64,000 nt of DNA from positions 1 to 64,000 of the forward strand of contig NZ_JAFWFN010000066.1 of NCBI RefSeq assembly GCF_017515565.1, in the 5' to 3' direction. The stretch is from Halomonas sp. (GTDB taxonomy: Bacteria > Pseudomonadota > Gammaproteobacteria > Pseudomonadales > Halomonadaceae). Below are positions 54,360 to 64,000 of this stretch, one piece after another. The translations under genes and the position numbers were made by a program. The notes under the pieces are model-generated. The model had not been told where the DNA came from. It worked only from the letters and a program-made list of their open reading frames with translations, and did not search any database. How positions within the stretch are numbered: position 1 is the first letter of the stretch; each line of letters starts with the position of its first letter.

Positions 54360-56177
54360 ATGTCTCAAGACGTTTCCAGCGGAAAGCTCAAGCATATTAG
54401 AAATTTCTCCATCATCGCGCATATCGATCATGGTAAGTCGACGCTATCAGATCGTTTGATTCAAACCTGTGAGGGGTTAACCGAGCGTGAGCTTAAAGAG
54501 CAAGTGCTCGACTCCATGGACATTGAGCGCGAACGTGGGATTACCATTAAAGCTCAGTCGGTCACGCTAGATTATACGGCTGCCGATGGGCAGGTGTATC
54601 AGCTTAACTTTATCGATACGCCTGGCCACGTTGATTTTTCTTACGAGGTTTCTCGCTCGCTCTACGCTTGCGAAGGTGCATTGCTGGTGGTGGATGCTGC
54701 GCAGGGTGTAGAGGCTCAGTCGGTTGCCAACTGCTATACCGCTATTGAGCAAGGACTTGAAGTCCTACCTGTACTAAACAAAATCGATTTACCCCAAGCG
54801 GACTGTGACAAGGTGGCCCAGGAGATCGAAGAGATTATCGGTCTTGATGCGACTGATGCCTGCCAAGTGTCAGCTAAAAGCGGAATTGGTATCGATGCCC
54901 TGCTTGAACGGTTAGTTCGCGATATTCCGCCACCGAAAGGCGACCCAGATGCGCCACTGCAAGCGCTGATTATCGACTCCTGGTTTGATAACTATTTGGG
55001 GGTTGTTTCGCTGGTTAGGCTATTTGATGGCACGCTGCGTAAAGGCGATAAGATCCGCATTAAATCGACAGGCCGCGACTGGGGTGCCACAGAAGTAGGT
55101 ATCTTCACCCCTCAACGAAAGCAGACCGACATTTTACGTGCTGGTGAAGTAGGTTTTATTGTCGCCGGTATTAAAGAGATTCACGGGGCGCCGGTGGGTG
55201 ACACTATTACCCATACCAAAACTCCTGACGTTCCACGCCTGCCAGGTTTCCAAAAAGTTAAGCCCCAGGTTTATGCAGGTATGTTCCCGGTCAGTGCGGA
55301 TGATTACGAAGATTTTCGTGATGCACTTGAAAAACTCGCGCTTAACGATGCCTCGTTAGAGTATGAGCCGGAAAACTCGGATGCTCTTGGCTTTGGCTTT
55401 CGCGTGGGCTTTCTTGGCACGCTGCACATGGAGATTATCCAGGAGCGCCTTGAACGTGAATATGATATTGACCTGCTTACTACCGCGCCCACGGTTGTTT
55501 ATGAATTAGCCATGAAAAATGGCGATGTGAGCTACATCTCCAATCCTTCTAAATTGCCTGATATGGCCGACGTGGACGAGATGCGTGAACCCATCGTCCG
55601 TGCCAGTATTCTGGTGCCTCAAGAGTACGTGGGTAACGTCATTGCCGAGTGCGAGCAGCGTCGTGGTACGCAGCTGGATATGCAGTTTTTGGGTAATCAA
55701 ATCCAGTTGACCTACGAGTTGCCGATGTCCGAAGTGGTCATGGACTTTTTCGATCGCTTAAAGTCTATTTCTCGTGGCTATGCGTCGCTGGAGTATAACT
55801 TTGAGCGTTTCGAAGCGGCCAAACTGGTTCGCCTGGATGTATTAATTAACGGTGACAAAGTCGATGCGCTGGCGGTTATTATCCACCGCGACTATGCCCA
55901 TAACCGTGGTCGTCTGCTAGTGGAGAAAATGAAAGAGCTGATTCCGCGGCAGATGTTCGATGTGGCTATCCAAGCGGCCATCGGCGGGCAGGTCGTCGCT
56001 CGTTCAACGGTGAAAGCGCTTCGCAAAAACGTGACGGCCAAATGTTATGGCGGTGATGTAAGCCGTAAAAAGAAACTGCTCGAGAAACAGAAAGCCGGTA
56101 AGAAGCGAATGAAACAAGTGGGGCGCGTTGAAATTCCCCAGGATGCCTTCCTTGCTGTGCTCAAGGTTAACGACTAG
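54360..56177 (+). CDS. lepA: Elongation factor 4 (LepA)
   Basis: 605 aa GTPase acting on the ribosome. G1 [14 protein letters not shown]2 [10 protein letters not shown]3 DTPGHVD, G4 NKID and the LepA-specific C-terminal domain ([69 protein letters not shown]) are present. It is 15 bp from lepB, the conserved lepA-lepB pair. Confidence 0.97.
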   Translation: MSQDVSSGKLKHIRNFSIIAHIDHGKSTLSDRLIQTCEGLTERELKEQVLDSMDIERERGITIKAQSVTLDYTAADGQVYQLNFIDTPGHVDFSYEVSRSLYACEGALLVVDAAQGVEAQSVANCYTAIEQGLEVLPVLNKIDLPQADCDKVAQEIEEIIGLDATDACQVSAKSGIGIDALLERLVRDIPPPKGDPDAPLQALIIDSWFDNYLGVVSLVRLFDGTLRKGDKIRIKSTGRDWGATEVGIFTPQRKQTDILRAGEVGFIVAGIKEIHGAPVGDTITHTKTPDVPRLPGFQKVKPQVYAGMFPVSADDYEDFRDALEKLALNDASLEYEPENSDALGFGFRVGFLGTLHMEIIQERLEREYDIDLLTTAPTVVYELAMKNGDVSYISNPSKLPDMADVDEMREPIVRASILVPQEYVGNVIAECEQRRGTQLDMQFLGNQIQLTYELPMSEVVMDFFDRLKSISRGYASLEYNFERFEAAKLVRLDVLINGDKVDALAVIIHRDYAHNRGRLLVEKMKELIPRQMFDVAIQAAIGGQVVARSTVKALRKNVTAKCYGGDVSRKKKLLEKQKAGKKRMKQVGRVEIPQDAFLAVLKVND

Positions 56178-56192
56178 GGAATCTAACCCCCC

Positions 56193-56996
56193 ATGGATTT
56201 TTCATTACTACTAGTACTGGCTGTCGCAATTTCCGGCTTGGTCTACTTGCTGGATGTGCTTTGGCTTCGCCCTAAACGACGTCAACGCGTTGCCACTGCT
56301 GAAGCGGCAACCACTGAAGGGCTTGATTCGCCCACCCGTGAAAAGCTGTTAAAAGAGCCCTGGCCGGTCGATTATTCGCGCTCTTTCTTCCCTGTGCTTT
56401 TGGTAGTGCTGGTGGTGCGCAGCTTTATTGTTGAGCCGTTTCAAATCCCCTCGGGTTCGATGAAGCCCACGCTTGAAGTGGGTGATTTTATTCTTGTGAA
56501 TAAATTCGCCTATGGGCTGCGTCTACCCGTAGTGCATAACCGCTTTTTTGAAGTGGATGACCCAGAGAGGGGCGATGTGATGGTATTTCGCTTCCCCGAT
56601 GAGCCAGCCGTTAACTTCATTAAGCGAGTCGTCGGGCTACCCGGTGACAGTGTCCGTTATGAGGGTAAGCAGCTATATGTTAATGGTGAGCCGGTTGGCA
56701 AAGCGCTGATTGAGGAGGGGCCTGAACGCTCTCCTCAGCAGCTACTGTTAGAAGAACGTCTGGGTAGCGTTAGCCACTATATTTATAACAATCCTCGCGA
56801 CCCTGGTCCGCAAATGCGCGAAGTTGTAGTGCCTGAAGGCCACTACTTCACCATGGGGGATAACCGAGACAACTCCAACGATAGCCGCTACTGGGGCTTT
56901 GTGCCGGAAGAGAATATCGTTGGGCGTGCCTTTGCAGTTTGGATGCATTGGGATGGCGGGCTACCCAGTTTCTCCAGCGTGCGTCGTATTGAGTGA
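56193..56996 (+). CDS. lepB: Signal peptidase I
   Basis: 267 aa. Two N-terminal membrane segments (about 3-23 and 64-82) precede the periplasmic catalytic domain with S89 (PSGSMKPTL) and K144 (NFIKRVVGLPGD), then GDNRDNSNDSRYWG. It cleaves Sec and Tat signal peptides. Confidence 0.96.
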   Translation: MDFSLLLVLAVAISGLVYLLDVLWLRPKRRQRVATAEAATTEGLDSPTREKLLKEPWPVDYSRSFFPVLLVVLVVRSFIVEPFQIPSGSMKPTLEVGDFILVNKFAYGLRLPVVHNRFFEVDDPERGDVMVFRFPDEPAVNFIKRVVGLPGDSVRYEGKQLYVNGEPVGKALIEEGPERSPQQLLLEERLGSVSHYIYNNPRDPGPQMREVVVPEGHYFTMGDNRDNSNDSRYWGFVPEENIVGRAFAVWMHWDGGLPSFSSVRRIE

Positions 56997-57004
56997 CGCT
57001 GTAT

Positions 57005-57052
57005 ATGTTGCAAACCGATTATGTTGCAAGTCGATTATGTTGCAAGCCGATA
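57005..57052. repeat. Tandem repeat, 16-bp unit, 3 copies
   Basis: ATGTTGCAAACCGATT, ATGTTGCAAGTCGATT and ATGTTGCAAGCCGATA lie head to tail from 57005, starting 8 bp after the lepB stop and ending 40 bp before rnc. Confidence 0.93.
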
Positions 57053-57092
57053 GTGTGGTTATCTTAGTTAACGTCAATGACGTAGGAGCACT

Positions 57093-57785
57093 GTGAGTAA
57101 TCCCTTAACCGCTTTTTGCCGACGAATCGGCCATACCTTTGGCGACCACTCGCTTTTGGAACTGGCCATGACTCATCGTAGCTACGGTGGTCGTAACAAT
57201 GAGCGCCTGGAGTTTTTAGGTGACTCTATCGTCAACTTTGTGATTGCTGAAGCGCTGTTTCAACGATTTCCCCAGGCCAGAGAAGGGCAGTTATCACGTT
57301 TGCGTGCTCGCCTGGTGAAAGGTCAAACCCTGGCGGAGTTAGCTCGCGAGATGGCCTTTGGCGAGTGTTTGCGGCTTGGCTCTGGCGAAATGAAAAGCGG
57401 TGGCCACCGCCGCGAGTCCATTTTAGCTGATGCCGTTGAGGCCGTGATTGGGGCGATCTATCTTGATGCGGGTATGGATGCGGTTCGCGAGCGCGTGATG
57501 GCTTGGTACGCTGAACGCCTAGAGAGTATTTCATTGCAAGACACCCAGAAAGACCCTAAAACACGCTTACAAGAGTTCTTGCAGTCGCGCCAAGCGGCGC
57601 TGCCGCGCTATGAAGTGGTCTCTGTGAAGGGAGAGGCGCATGCCCAGACCTTTACCGTGGAGTGCTACATTGATTTGTTGAGCGAGCATACCACGGGTAA
57701 AGGTCCCAGCCGCCGCCATGCGGAACAGCAGGCAGCTGAAGAAGCCCTTTCCCACCTTGAAAAACATCCTGGAGATAAATCATGA
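57093..57785 (+). CDS. rnc: Ribonuclease III
   Basis: 230 aa from a GTG with TAGGAG 4 nt upstream. The RNase III signature [13 protein letters not shown] (residues 35-47) and the metal-site [14 protein letters not shown] are followed by a double-stranded-RNA-binding domain (about 155-225). It processes rRNA precursors and structured mRNAs. It overlaps era by 4 bp. Confidence 0.96.
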   Translation: MSNPLTAFCRRIGHTFGDHSLLELAMTHRSYGGRNNERLEFLGDSIVNFVIAEALFQRFPQAREGQLSRLRARLVKGQTLAELAREMAFGECLRLGSGEMKSGGHRRESILADAVEAVIGAIYLDAGMDAVRERVMAWYAERLESISLQDTQKDPKTRLQEFLQSRQAALPRYEVVSVKGEAHAQTFTVECYIDLLSEHTTGKGPSRRHAEQQAAEEALSHLEKHPGDKS

Positions 57786-58681
57786 GCCAAACCTGCGGAT
57801 TCGTGGCCATCGTTGGTCGGCCCAACGTAGGCAAATCAACCCTCATGAATCGAATTCTAGGGCAAAAGATCTCCATCACCTCGCGGCGGCCGCAAACCAC
57901 TCGCCACCAGGTGATGGGGATTAAAACGGTTGATGAGACCCAATTTATTTACGTTGATACGCCGGGCATGCACATCATGTCCAAAGACCGCAATAAAGCC
58001 ATTAATCGCTTTATGAACCAAGCGGCCACCCAGGCACTGCGCGATGTCGACTGTGTTGTGTTTATTATCGACCGCACCCGCTGGACCGAGGAAGACCAAG
58101 CGGTATTGAAGCGCTTAGAACACGTGAAGGCGCCGGTCATTTTGGCGGTTAATAAAGTGGATCGTCTCACTGATAAAAGCGATCTACTGCCTTGGTTGGC
58201 TGAGGTGGGCGCCCGCCGTGAGTTTGCGGCAGTGGTACCTATTTCTGCCAAGCACGGTACCCAGGTAGACACGCTAGAAGAAGAAGTGGCTAAGCATCTG
58301 CCGGAAAGTATTCACTTTTTCCCCGAAGACCAAATCACCGATAAGAGCCTGCGCTTTATGGCAGCCGAACTAGTGCGTGAAAAGGTCATGCGCCAGTTGG
58401 GTGATGAGCTTCCGTACCAGATGACCGTGGAAATAGAAGAATTCCGCGAGACCGAGCGTGTTACCCACATCAGCGCGCTGATCCTCGTTGAGCGTCAGGG
58501 GCAGAAGGTGATTCTGATTGGCGAAAACGGCGATCGGATAAAGAGCATTGGCCGCGAAGCACGTTTGGATATGGAGCGAGCGCTGGGTACCAAGGTAATG
58601 CTTAATCTGTGGGTGAAAGTGAAGCGTGGCTGGTCGGATGATGAGCGCGCATTGAAAAGCTTGGGTTACGACCTCGATTGA
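57782..58681 (+). CDS. era: GTPase Era
   Basis: 299 aa. G1 [13 protein letters not shown]3 DTPGMH, G4 NKVD, and a C-terminal KH domain ([53 protein letters not shown]). It binds 16S rRNA in 30S assembly. The rnc-era-recO-pdxJ-acpS order is conserved in Gammaproteobacteria. Confidence 0.97.
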   Translation: MSQTCGFVAIVGRPNVGKSTLMNRILGQKISITSRRPQTTRHQVMGIKTVDETQFIYVDTPGMHIMSKDRNKAINRFMNQAATQALRDVDCVVFIIDRTRWTEEDQAVLKRLEHVKAPVILAVNKVDRLTDKSDLLPWLAEVGARREFAAVVPISAKHGTQVDTLEEEVAKHLPESIHFFPEDQITDKSLRFMAAELVREKVMRQLGDELPYQMTVEIEEFRETERVTHISALILVERQGQKVILIGENGDRIKSIGREARLDMERALGTKVMLNLWVKVKRGWSDDERALKSLGYDLD

Positions 58682-58689
58682 GTGCTGCA

Positions 58690-59382
58690 ATGTCGGCGGA
58701 GCCCGCGTTTTTACTGCACCGCAGGGCTTACCGTGAAACCAGTGCGCTGGTGGATCTTTTAACGCTTAATCACGGGCGTATCCGCGCTGTTGCCCATGGA
58801 GGGCAGCGGCCCGGCTCTAAATCTCGCCAGCGTCTGCAGCCGTTTACGCCGCTATTCGTGGCTTGGCGGGGCGAGCAGGAGCTTAAACGGTTAACCCTGA
58901 TGGAATCCCGTGGGCAAACAGCGCTACTAGCAGGCGAAGGGTTGCTTTGCGGTCTGTATGCCAATGAAATTGCGACACGACTACTTCCCTTAGAGCTCAG
59001 CGCCCAGGAAGTGTTTGCCTACTACAGTGCTTTGTTAGAAGCGCTGCCTACGCCCGCCGAGCGTGCCCTTGGTTTGCGCAGGTTTGAGTGGGCACTGCTT
59101 GAAGTGTTAGAGGCGACTCCGCGTTTTTGCTCCCCAGAAGGTAACCCGCTGGATCCACAAACCCGCTACCGTTTTGATGCGTTAAGCCGTGCTTTTCAAC
59201 CTGCTGAGCAGGGTATTGAAGGGCGCACACTGCGCTACATTGAGCAGGGCGATTGGCAGTCAACAGGGTTAGCCAGCGCTTTAAAAGCGGTAACGCGGGC
59301 AGCGCTTGCGCCTCATTTGGGTGCAACTGCACTGCGCTCAAGGGAGCTGATGCTCGATTTAGCCCGCCGTCGACAGCGTTAA
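58690..59382 (+). CDS. recO: DNA repair protein RecO
   Basis: 230 aa from ATG 58690; a TTG at 58678 overlapping the era stop would add four residues, and neither has a good ribosome site. An N-terminal OB fold (AFLLHRRAYRETSALVDLLTLNHGRIRAVAHGGQRPGSKSRQRLQPFTPL) is followed by the helical RecO domain. No zinc cysteines, as in other Gammaproteobacterial RecO. It loads RecA with RecR. Confidence 0.92.
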   Translation: MSAEPAFLLHRRAYRETSALVDLLTLNHGRIRAVAHGGQRPGSKSRQRLQPFTPLFVAWRGEQELKRLTLMESRGQTALLAGEGLLCGLYANEIATRLLPLELSAQEVFAYYSALLEALPTPAERALGLRRFEWALLEVLEATPRFCSPEGNPLDPQTRYRFDALSRAFQPAEQGIEGRTLRYIEQGDWQSTGLASALKAVTRAALAPHLGATALRSRELMLDLARRRQR

Positions 59383-59383
59383 A

Positions 59384-59432
59384 CACTCCTTTTTAGGCAC
59401 TACTTTTTAAGCACTACTTTTTAGGCACTACT
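59384..59432. repeat. Tandem repeat, 14-bp unit, 3.5 copies
   Basis: CACTCCTTTTTAGG, CACTACTTTTTAAG, CACTACTTTTTAGG and a partial CACTACT run head to tail directly after the recO stop and end 40 bp before pdxJ. The T runs might weaken transcription but there is no stem. Confidence 0.93.
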
Positions 59433-59472
59433 CAGTTAGCGAATATCTGCTGCACATTATTGGAGACATGGT

Positions 59473-60291
59473 ATGCACCCCCCGAGGATTTTATTGGGCG
59501 TTAACATTGATCACATTGCGACGCTGCGCCAAGCGCGTGGCACTCGCTACCCAGACCCCGTACAAGCAGCACTTCTCGCCGAAGAGGCTGGGGCTGACGG
59601 TATTACGGTGCACTTACGTGAAGATCGGCGCCATATTCAACCCAGGGATGTGCGTTTATTGGCCGAAATGCTTAATACGCGTATGAACTTGGAGATGGCC
59701 GTCACCGAAGAGATGCTTGCGCTGGCAGAAGAGATACGCCCCGCGCATGTATGTTTGGTGCCCGAAAAGCGTGAAGAACTCACTACCGAAGGTGGCTTGG
59801 ACGTAGTCGGCGGGTTTGATCTGATTGCCAGCGCCTGTAAGCGCCTAAAGGCGGTGGGCTGCGATGTCTCTCTCTTTATTGATCCCGATGAGACGCAGAT
59901 TGATGCCGCCGTTCGCGCCGGTGTGCCTACGATTGAACTGCATACAGGTGCCTATGCAGAAGCCAAGCCAGGCAGTGAAACGGCTAATGCTGAATATGAG
60001 CGCCTAAGTACAGCGGCGATTCACGCGGTGTCTTCAGGCTTAGTGGTTAACGCAGGCCATGGTCTGCACTATCACAACGTTGAAGCTATTGCGGCATTAC
60101 CCGGTGTTAACGAGTTGAACATTGGTCACGCGATTATTGCTAGAGCGCTGTTTGTAGGGCTAAAAGAGGCCGTGCAAGAGATGAAACGCTCAATCATCGC
60201 AGGCCAAGAAGCAGGCTTAATGGCGGCGTTAGATGCCCATGAGCACGAACACGACCATGACCATCAGCACAGCGGCTGTTGTGGGCATTGA
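59473..60291 (+). CDS. pdxJ: Pyridoxine 5'-phosphate synthase PdxJ with His/Cys-rich tail
   Basis: 272 aa, about 30 longer than E. coli PdxJ. The TIM-barrel core is normal: [62 protein letters not shown] and [13 protein letters not shown]. It makes pyridoxine phosphate, the B6 precursor. The extension, residues 254-272, carries seven His and two adjacent Cys alternating with acidic residues, which looks like a metal-binding tail. It lies 90 bp after recO, with GGAG at about 59461. Confidence 0.94.
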   Translation: MHPPRILLGVNIDHIATLRQARGTRYPDPVQAALLAEEAGADGITVHLREDRRHIQPRDVRLLAEMLNTRMNLEMAVTEEMLALAEEIRPAHVCLVPEKREELTTEGGLDVVGGFDLIASACKRLKAVGCDVSLFIDPDETQIDAAVRAGVPTIELHTGAYAEAKPGSETANAEYERLSTAAIHAVSSGLVVNAGHGLHYHNVEAIAALPGVNELNIGHAIIARALFVGLKEAVQEMKRSIIAGQEAGLMAALDAHEHEHDHDHQHSGCCGH

Positions 60292-60314
60292 TTGATGAGC
60301 ATGGGTGTTAATCA

Positions 60315-60692
60315 GTGATTGTGGGTATTGGCTCTGATATTGCGCGGGTAGAACGCTTTGCTCGCGCTATTCAGCGACATGGGCCACGTTTTGCAGCGCG
60401 CATTCTAGGGCCTCTAGAGCAATCCGTTTGGCGTCAAAAAGGCGAGCCGGAGGCCTATCTAGCCAAGCGTTTCGCTGCTAAAGAGGCCTTTGTAAAAGCC
60501 CTTGGTCTCGGTTTGCGCAGCGGTATGCAGTGGAGCGATATCCAAGTCGTCAATGACGCACTAGGTAAGCCAAGCTTCGTACTTAGCGGCGAAGCGCAGC
60601 GCCTGTTTCAAGCCAGCGGCGCGTCCACCGCTCATGTCACCCTCAGCGATGAGGCGGACTACGCGGTGGCTTTTGTGATCCTCGAAGCCTAG
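60315..60692 (+). CDS. acpS: Holo-ACP synthase
   Basis: 125 aa from a GTG. Family motifs IVGIGSDIARVERFARAI (metal Asp) and YLAKRFAAKEAFVKALG (catalytic Glu) are clear. It adds the 4'-phosphopantetheine arm to ACP, encoded at 15.3 kb. It is the last gene of the rnc-era-recO-pdxJ-acpS run; its stop overlaps that of the converging sensor kinase by 4 bp. Confidence 0.95.
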   Translation: MIVGIGSDIARVERFARAIQRHGPRFAARILGPLEQSVWRQKGEPEAYLAKRFAAKEAFVKALGLGLRSGMQWSDIQVVNDALGKPSFVLSGEAQRLFQASGASTAHVTLSDEADYAVAFVILEA

Positions 60693-63388
60693 GGCCTAAC
60701 CAACGCATCGCGCTGGGCCTGGAGTCGCTCCATGGCGTTGTATAGCTCATTAAGTAACTCTTCAGCGTTATTTAAACCGCTGGTGCGCAGGCGTGTCTCT
60801 AAGCTTTCCACCAGCAACGCTAGCTCAGGGGCGCCACAGTAGCGGCTGGCGCCGTTTAAACCGTGCACCCAGTCAAGCAGCGTCGTTAAGTCTTGTGCTT
60901 CGTAGGCGCTGCGCATCTGCTGCTGGCTCTCCGCCAAACTATCGATCAAACGTTTTAACTGCTCTTTAGCCAGATGCTGTTTACCCCCTGCTAAGCGTGT
61001 GCCTAGCACTAAATCGATAACGGGAAGCTTGCCGGGAGCAGGCGGCAACGCTCGGGAAGCAGTCACCTCAATGTGGGTTTTCTGTGCCAGCGGTGCAACG
61101 CCCAAAAAGCGTTGCAAGAGTTGCTGAAGCTGCGCTTCGTCCACCGGCTTGATCAGTACATCGTCTAACCCCTCTGTTAGCCACTGTTGTCGCTCACTGC
61201 CAAGCGCATGGGCCGTAACAGCAATAATCGGGCAACGCGCCCAGCTATTATTAATACGGCGGAGCGCTTTGGTAGTTTGAACGCCATCCATCCCTGGCAT
61301 GCGAATATCCATGAGCACTAAATCAGCGGTTTCCTGGCGAGCATACTCAAGCGCCTCCTGACCGCTTGCGGCGAGCGCGATCTTAATATGCTCATTTTCG
61401 AGCATGGCTTTTAAAAGCTCACGATTAGGGGTGTTGTCATCTACGATAAGAATGTTTAGCGACGATGAAGGCAGCGTGCGTGCTGTTGTTGGGGAGTTAA
61501 TCTGCACTGGTTGGCTGGGTTGTAACAGCTGTTTAATGGTGGTGACCAACTGCGCGCGGGTAAAGGGTTTACACAACATTTCACCGCCGTTGGGCAGCAC
61601 CCACTGAGGTAAATCCAGGCTAGAGGTGTTGGCCAGTATTAATGTCGGGCAGGGCGTTTCGGCAATGACAGATTGCCAGTAGGTTTTGCGATCGCCTGTA
61701 AAGTCTTCGGCTTCTAGCCCTAAAATGATCAGCTCTTCATTTCCGGCTTCAATAAACGTCACTGGGTTGGCCCCCCATCGCTCTAGCAGGTGTTCAAGTA
61801 CATGGCGAGTAGCGAGGTGGGGCTCGTGGATGCGTATTGTGGGGTTTGCCAAGGCTATTTCGGGCAGCCGTTCATCGGCTAAATGCGCCAATAAAGGAAG
61901 CGTAAAGGAGAACGTAGCGCCGTGGCCAAGTTCACTATTGACGCTGATTGTCCCCCCCATGCGCTCAATCAGCTGCCGACAAATGGTTAACCCCAGGCCG
62001 CTGCCACCAAATTGACGCGAGTGGCTAGGCTCAGCCTGTGAAAACGCGCTAAATAACTGTTTTTGCTGCTCATCGCTTAAACCAATGCCTGTATCACTGA
62101 TGCTAATATTCAGCACCACATGCCGGCCTTCCTGAGTATCTAGCATCACCCGAACAATGACTTCTCCTTTCGTGGTGAATTTTAAAGCATTGCTGATAAG
62201 GTTGCTGAGCACCTGATGGATACGCAGTGGGTCGCCGCAAAGCGGCGTAGGTACATCATCGTAAACCATCGCCACCAGATGAAGCCGTTTCCGCTGGGCT
62301 TCCGGAGCGTAGAGACCAACGACCTCATCGACCAGCGCGACAACATCCACCTCAACCTCTTCCAAGGTAAGCCGGTCGGCTTCCAGCTTGGAAAAATCGA
62401 GCACATCATTAACCAACATAAGCAGGTTATCGCACGCCCGGTGAACGTGCTCTAGCCACTCCTGTTGGCGGGCATCTAGCGTTGAACGGCCGAGTAAACG
62501 ACAAAAACCGATAATGCCATTGAGCGGCGTGCGAATTTCATGGCTCATGTTGGCTAAAAATTCTGATTTCACCGCGTTGGCGCGTAGGGCGCTGCGGTGA
62601 GCAAGATCGAGCTTGATATTTTGCTCTTCAATAGTCTCCATGGACTCTTGAAGCTCACTGGTGGCCTGCTCGATTTGGTTCTGCATATCCTGCTGCGCCT
62701 GCTGAAAGTGCTCAGCCAGGCTATTAATATGCCCGGTGAGCTGTTTAAGCTCGCGGGGATTAGCCTCGGACAAATACAGTCGGTAATCCCCTCGAGATAA
62801 ACGGTAAAGCGCTTGGTTGGCTTCTTCGATGGGCCGGGTGGTATAGCGGCTGATGGCATAGGCGATCAAAAAAAGCAGTAAGCCCAGCAGCATGCCGCCT
62901 AAACTTAAACTAGCGATTTTTTTATAGCGCTCTAACGTAAGCGCGCGCGTTTCCATTTCGGCCTCTAGCCAGCCAGTGCCCGAGCGGTTTGTGTGATCAC
63001 TAGAGTGCGTGGTGAGCGGCACCTGAAGTCGCCAGACGTCCTCTTCCTGGGTCACTGATGTGGTTTCAGGCGCATGTAGGCGCGGGGGGGGCGGCATAGA
63101 GCGGCCAAGCACTAAAAGACGATTACCCTGTTCATCAAACAGCGTGACGGCGCGCAAACCTCGGTGCTCTAGGAGCTGCCTGGCAATATCTTCAAGGCGC
63201 TGGAGGTCGCCATCAATCATTGCGCTGCCCAGGCTCGGGGCAGTCAGTTCGCCAGCGCTAACCAGGCGCTCTTTGAGTACCTCACGGCCGGTCAGGTCGC
63301 TCTGTACCACCAGCAAGATGGCCATGAAAGCGTAGACCAACAGGGGAAAACCCAGTAAGGCAAACAGCAAGCGCGTGTTCAAAGACAT
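60689..63388 (-). CDS. gacS: Hybrid sensor histidine kinase BarA/GacS
   Basis: 899 aa starting [20 protein letters not shown]. Order: membrane helix (about 7-28), periplasmic sensor (about 30-155), second helix (about 160-180), HAMP, HisKA with H283 ([10 protein letters not shown]), HATPase with [13 protein letters not shown], a degenerate receiver-like stretch (about 515-620), a true receiver with D694 ([11 protein letters not shown]) and an HPt domain with H842. This is the GacS/BarA layout that signals to GacA/UvrY and the Csr/Rsm small RNAs. It is divergent from cysM, as in Pseudomonas. Confidence 0.93.
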   Translation of the reverse strand: MSLNTRLLFALLGFPLLVYAFMAILLVVQSDLTGREVLKERLVSAGELTAPSLGSAMIDGDLQRLEDIARQLLEHRGLRAVTLFDEQGNRLLVLGRSMPPPPRLHAPETTSVTQEEDVWRLQVPLTTHSSDHTNRSGTGWLEAEMETRALTLERYKKIASLSLGGMLLGLLLFLIAYAISRYTTRPIEEANQALYRLSRGDYRLYLSEANPRELKQLTGHINSLAEHFQQAQQDMQNQIEQATSELQESMETIEEQNIKLDLAHRSALRANAVKSEFLANMSHEIRTPLNGIIGFCRLLGRSTLDARQQEWLEHVHRACDNLLMLVNDVLDFSKLEADRLTLEEVEVDVVALVDEVVGLYAPEAQRKRLHLVAMVYDDVPTPLCGDPLRIHQVLSNLISNALKFTTKGEVIVRVMLDTQEGRHVVLNISISDTGIGLSDEQQKQLFSAFSQAEPSHSRQFGGSGLGLTICRQLIERMGGTISVNSELGHGATFSFTLPLLAHLADERLPEIALANPTIRIHEPHLATRHVLEHLLERWGANPVTFIEAGNEELIILGLEAEDFTGDRKTYWQSVIAETPCPTLILANTSSLDLPQWVLPNGGEMLCKPFTRAQLVTTIKQLLQPSQPVQINSPTTARTLPSSSLNILIVDDNTPNRELLKAMLENEHIKIALAASGQEALEYARQETADLVLMDIRMPGMDGVQTTKALRRINNSWARCPIIAVTAHALGSERQQWLTEGLDDVLIKPVDEAQLQQLLQRFLGVAPLAQKTHIEVTASRALPPAPGKLPVIDLVLGTRLAGGKQHLAKEQLKRLIDSLAESQQQMRSAYEAQDLTTLLDWVHGLNGASRYCGAPELALLVESLETRLRTSGLNNAEELLNELYNAMERLQAQRDALVRP

Positions 63389-63419
63389 GTAAGAAGCTCG
63401 TTGATTCAATGAGGTTGCC

Positions 63420-63448
63420 TGTCCACTCACAGACAGCACCGATATAAT
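63420..63448 (+). promoter_or_regulatory. Promoter of cysM
   Basis: A perfect -10 TATAAT (63443-63448) stands 17 bp from a poor -35 TGTCCA (63420-63425). It predicts a leader of about 25 nt. Confidence 0.6.
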
Positions 63449-63479
63449 GCAGCATAACGGTTACGATAAGGAACGTATG

Positions 63480-64000
63480 ATGAATTATCCCACGTTAGAA
63501 GATGTGGTTGGCAATACGCCCCTTGTGCGCTTAAAGCGAATTACCGCTGGCCGCAACAATACGCTGCTAGCCAAGCTGGAAGGTAATAACCCGGCGGGCT
63601 CTGTTAAAGACCGCCCAGCACTTTCGATGCTCAGTGAAGCCGAAGCGCGTGGAGAAATTACGCCAGGCGATACCTTAATCGAGGCAACATCGGGTAATAC
63701 GGGGATAGCGCTCGCCATGGCGGCAGCCATAAAAGGCTACAACATGGTGTTGGTGATGCCTGAAAACGCCTCGGCTGAGCGTAAACAGGCCATGGCGGCC
63801 TATGGCGCTAAGCTGATTTCTGCCAGTAAAGAAGGCGGCATGGAAGAAGCGCGGGATATTGCCGATGCGATGATAGCCAGAGGCGAGGGCAAGCCGCTAA
63901 ACCAGTTTGCCAATCCAGATAACCCTTTGGCGCATTACCGCACAACCGGCCCCGAGGTGTGGCAGCAAACTGGTTGTGAGGTGACGCACTTTGTTAGTTC
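63480..64000 (+). CDS. cysM: Cysteine synthase B (N-terminal part, cut by window end)
   Basis: First 173 residues or so of an O-acetylserine (thiosulfate) sulfhydrylase. MNYPTLEDVVGNTPLVRLKRI, the PLP lysine in NPAGSVKDRPAL and the substrate loop EATSGNTGIALAMAAAI are present. The variant loop and the linkage to gacS favour CysM over CysK. Two ATGs stand in tandem (63477, 63480); AAGGA is 7 nt before the second, which is chosen. Confidence 0.9.
   Translation, partial: MNYPTLEDVVGNTPLVRLKRITAGRNNTLLAKLEGNNPAGSVKDRPALSMLSEAEARGEITPGDTLIEATSGNTGIALAMAAAIKGYNMVLVMPENASAERKQAMAAYGAKLISASKEGGMEEARDIADAMIARGEGKPLNQFANPDNPLAHYRTTGPEVWQQTGCEVTHFVS

Overview
The window reads as the chromosome of a Gammaproteobacterium, most likely a halomonad (Halomonas/Vreelandella type). 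The basis is the gene order (lpxK-Trm112-kdsB-ptp-murB facing rne; plsX-fabD-fabG-acpP-fabF without fabH; tmk-holB-pilZ-tatD; the algU/mucABCD-type block running into lepA-lepB-rnc-era-recO-pdxJ-acpS; gacS/cysM divergent), the protein sequences, and a moderately GC-rich, acidic-protein flavour. The genus is inferred from memory of such genomes, not from a search.

Layout. 0-3.9 kb: envelope operon (msbA end, lpxK, Trm112-like, kdsB, LMW phosphatase, murB) ending in a bidirectional terminator. 3.9-7.2 kb: rne on the minus strand, with a 0.7 kb divergent control region. 7.9-10.7 kb: rluC, a HAD phosphatase and a SppA-type protease. 10.7-17.8 kb: yceF/maf divergent from yceD-rpmF-plsX-fabD-fabG-acpP-fabF-pabC (ribosomal protein L32 plus fatty-acid synthesis). 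17.8-24.6 kb: mltG-tmk-holB-pilZ-tatD-DUF1285-UvrD-like helicase. 24.6-28.7 kb: an AT-richer accessory-looking cassette encoding a porin-like protein, a small PstS-like periplasmic protein and a membrane GGDEF/EAL protein. 28.8-32.6 kb: ETF-ubiquinone oxidoreductase divergent from etfBA. 32.8-37.5 kb: Mn-type sodA and the class Ib ribonucleotide reductase operon nrdHIEF. 37.6-38.0 kb: a frameshifted Nudix gene. 38.2-43.2 kb: a TonB2/TtpC-type energy-transduction operon behind a Fur-like box. 43.3-49.1 kb: xthA, rhlB, dinG and a DAHP synthase. 49.5-54.2 kb: rpoE/algU, rseA/mucA, rseB/mucB, rseC/mucC and degP/mucD envelope-stress block. 54.3-60.7 kb: lepA, lepB, rnc, era, recO, pdxJ, acpS. 60.7-64 kb: gacS/barA hybrid kinase divergent from cysM, which is cut by the window end.

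How it fits together. Most of the window is conserved housekeeping: envelope synthesis, lipid synthesis, RNA processing, replication and stress control. The 32.8-43.2 kb stretch is coherent as a manganese/iron-limitation neighbourhood: Mn superoxide dismutase, an RNR class that can use manganese, and a Fur-box-headed TonB system. The porin/PBP/GGDEF-EAL cassette is the best candidate for an incompletely described system. It looks like an envelope-sensing module whose cyclase site is intact but whose EAL phosphodiesterase site has lost several catalytic residues.

Other points to check: RNase E with a Tyr in place of the second Zn-link cysteine; a probably leaderless yceD promoter; a pair of near-consensus DnaA boxes between rne and rluC; three intergenic tandem repeats of different period just after stop codons; and a PdxJ with a His/Cys-rich tail. 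No tRNA, rRNA, CRISPR, IS element or prophage was recognised.
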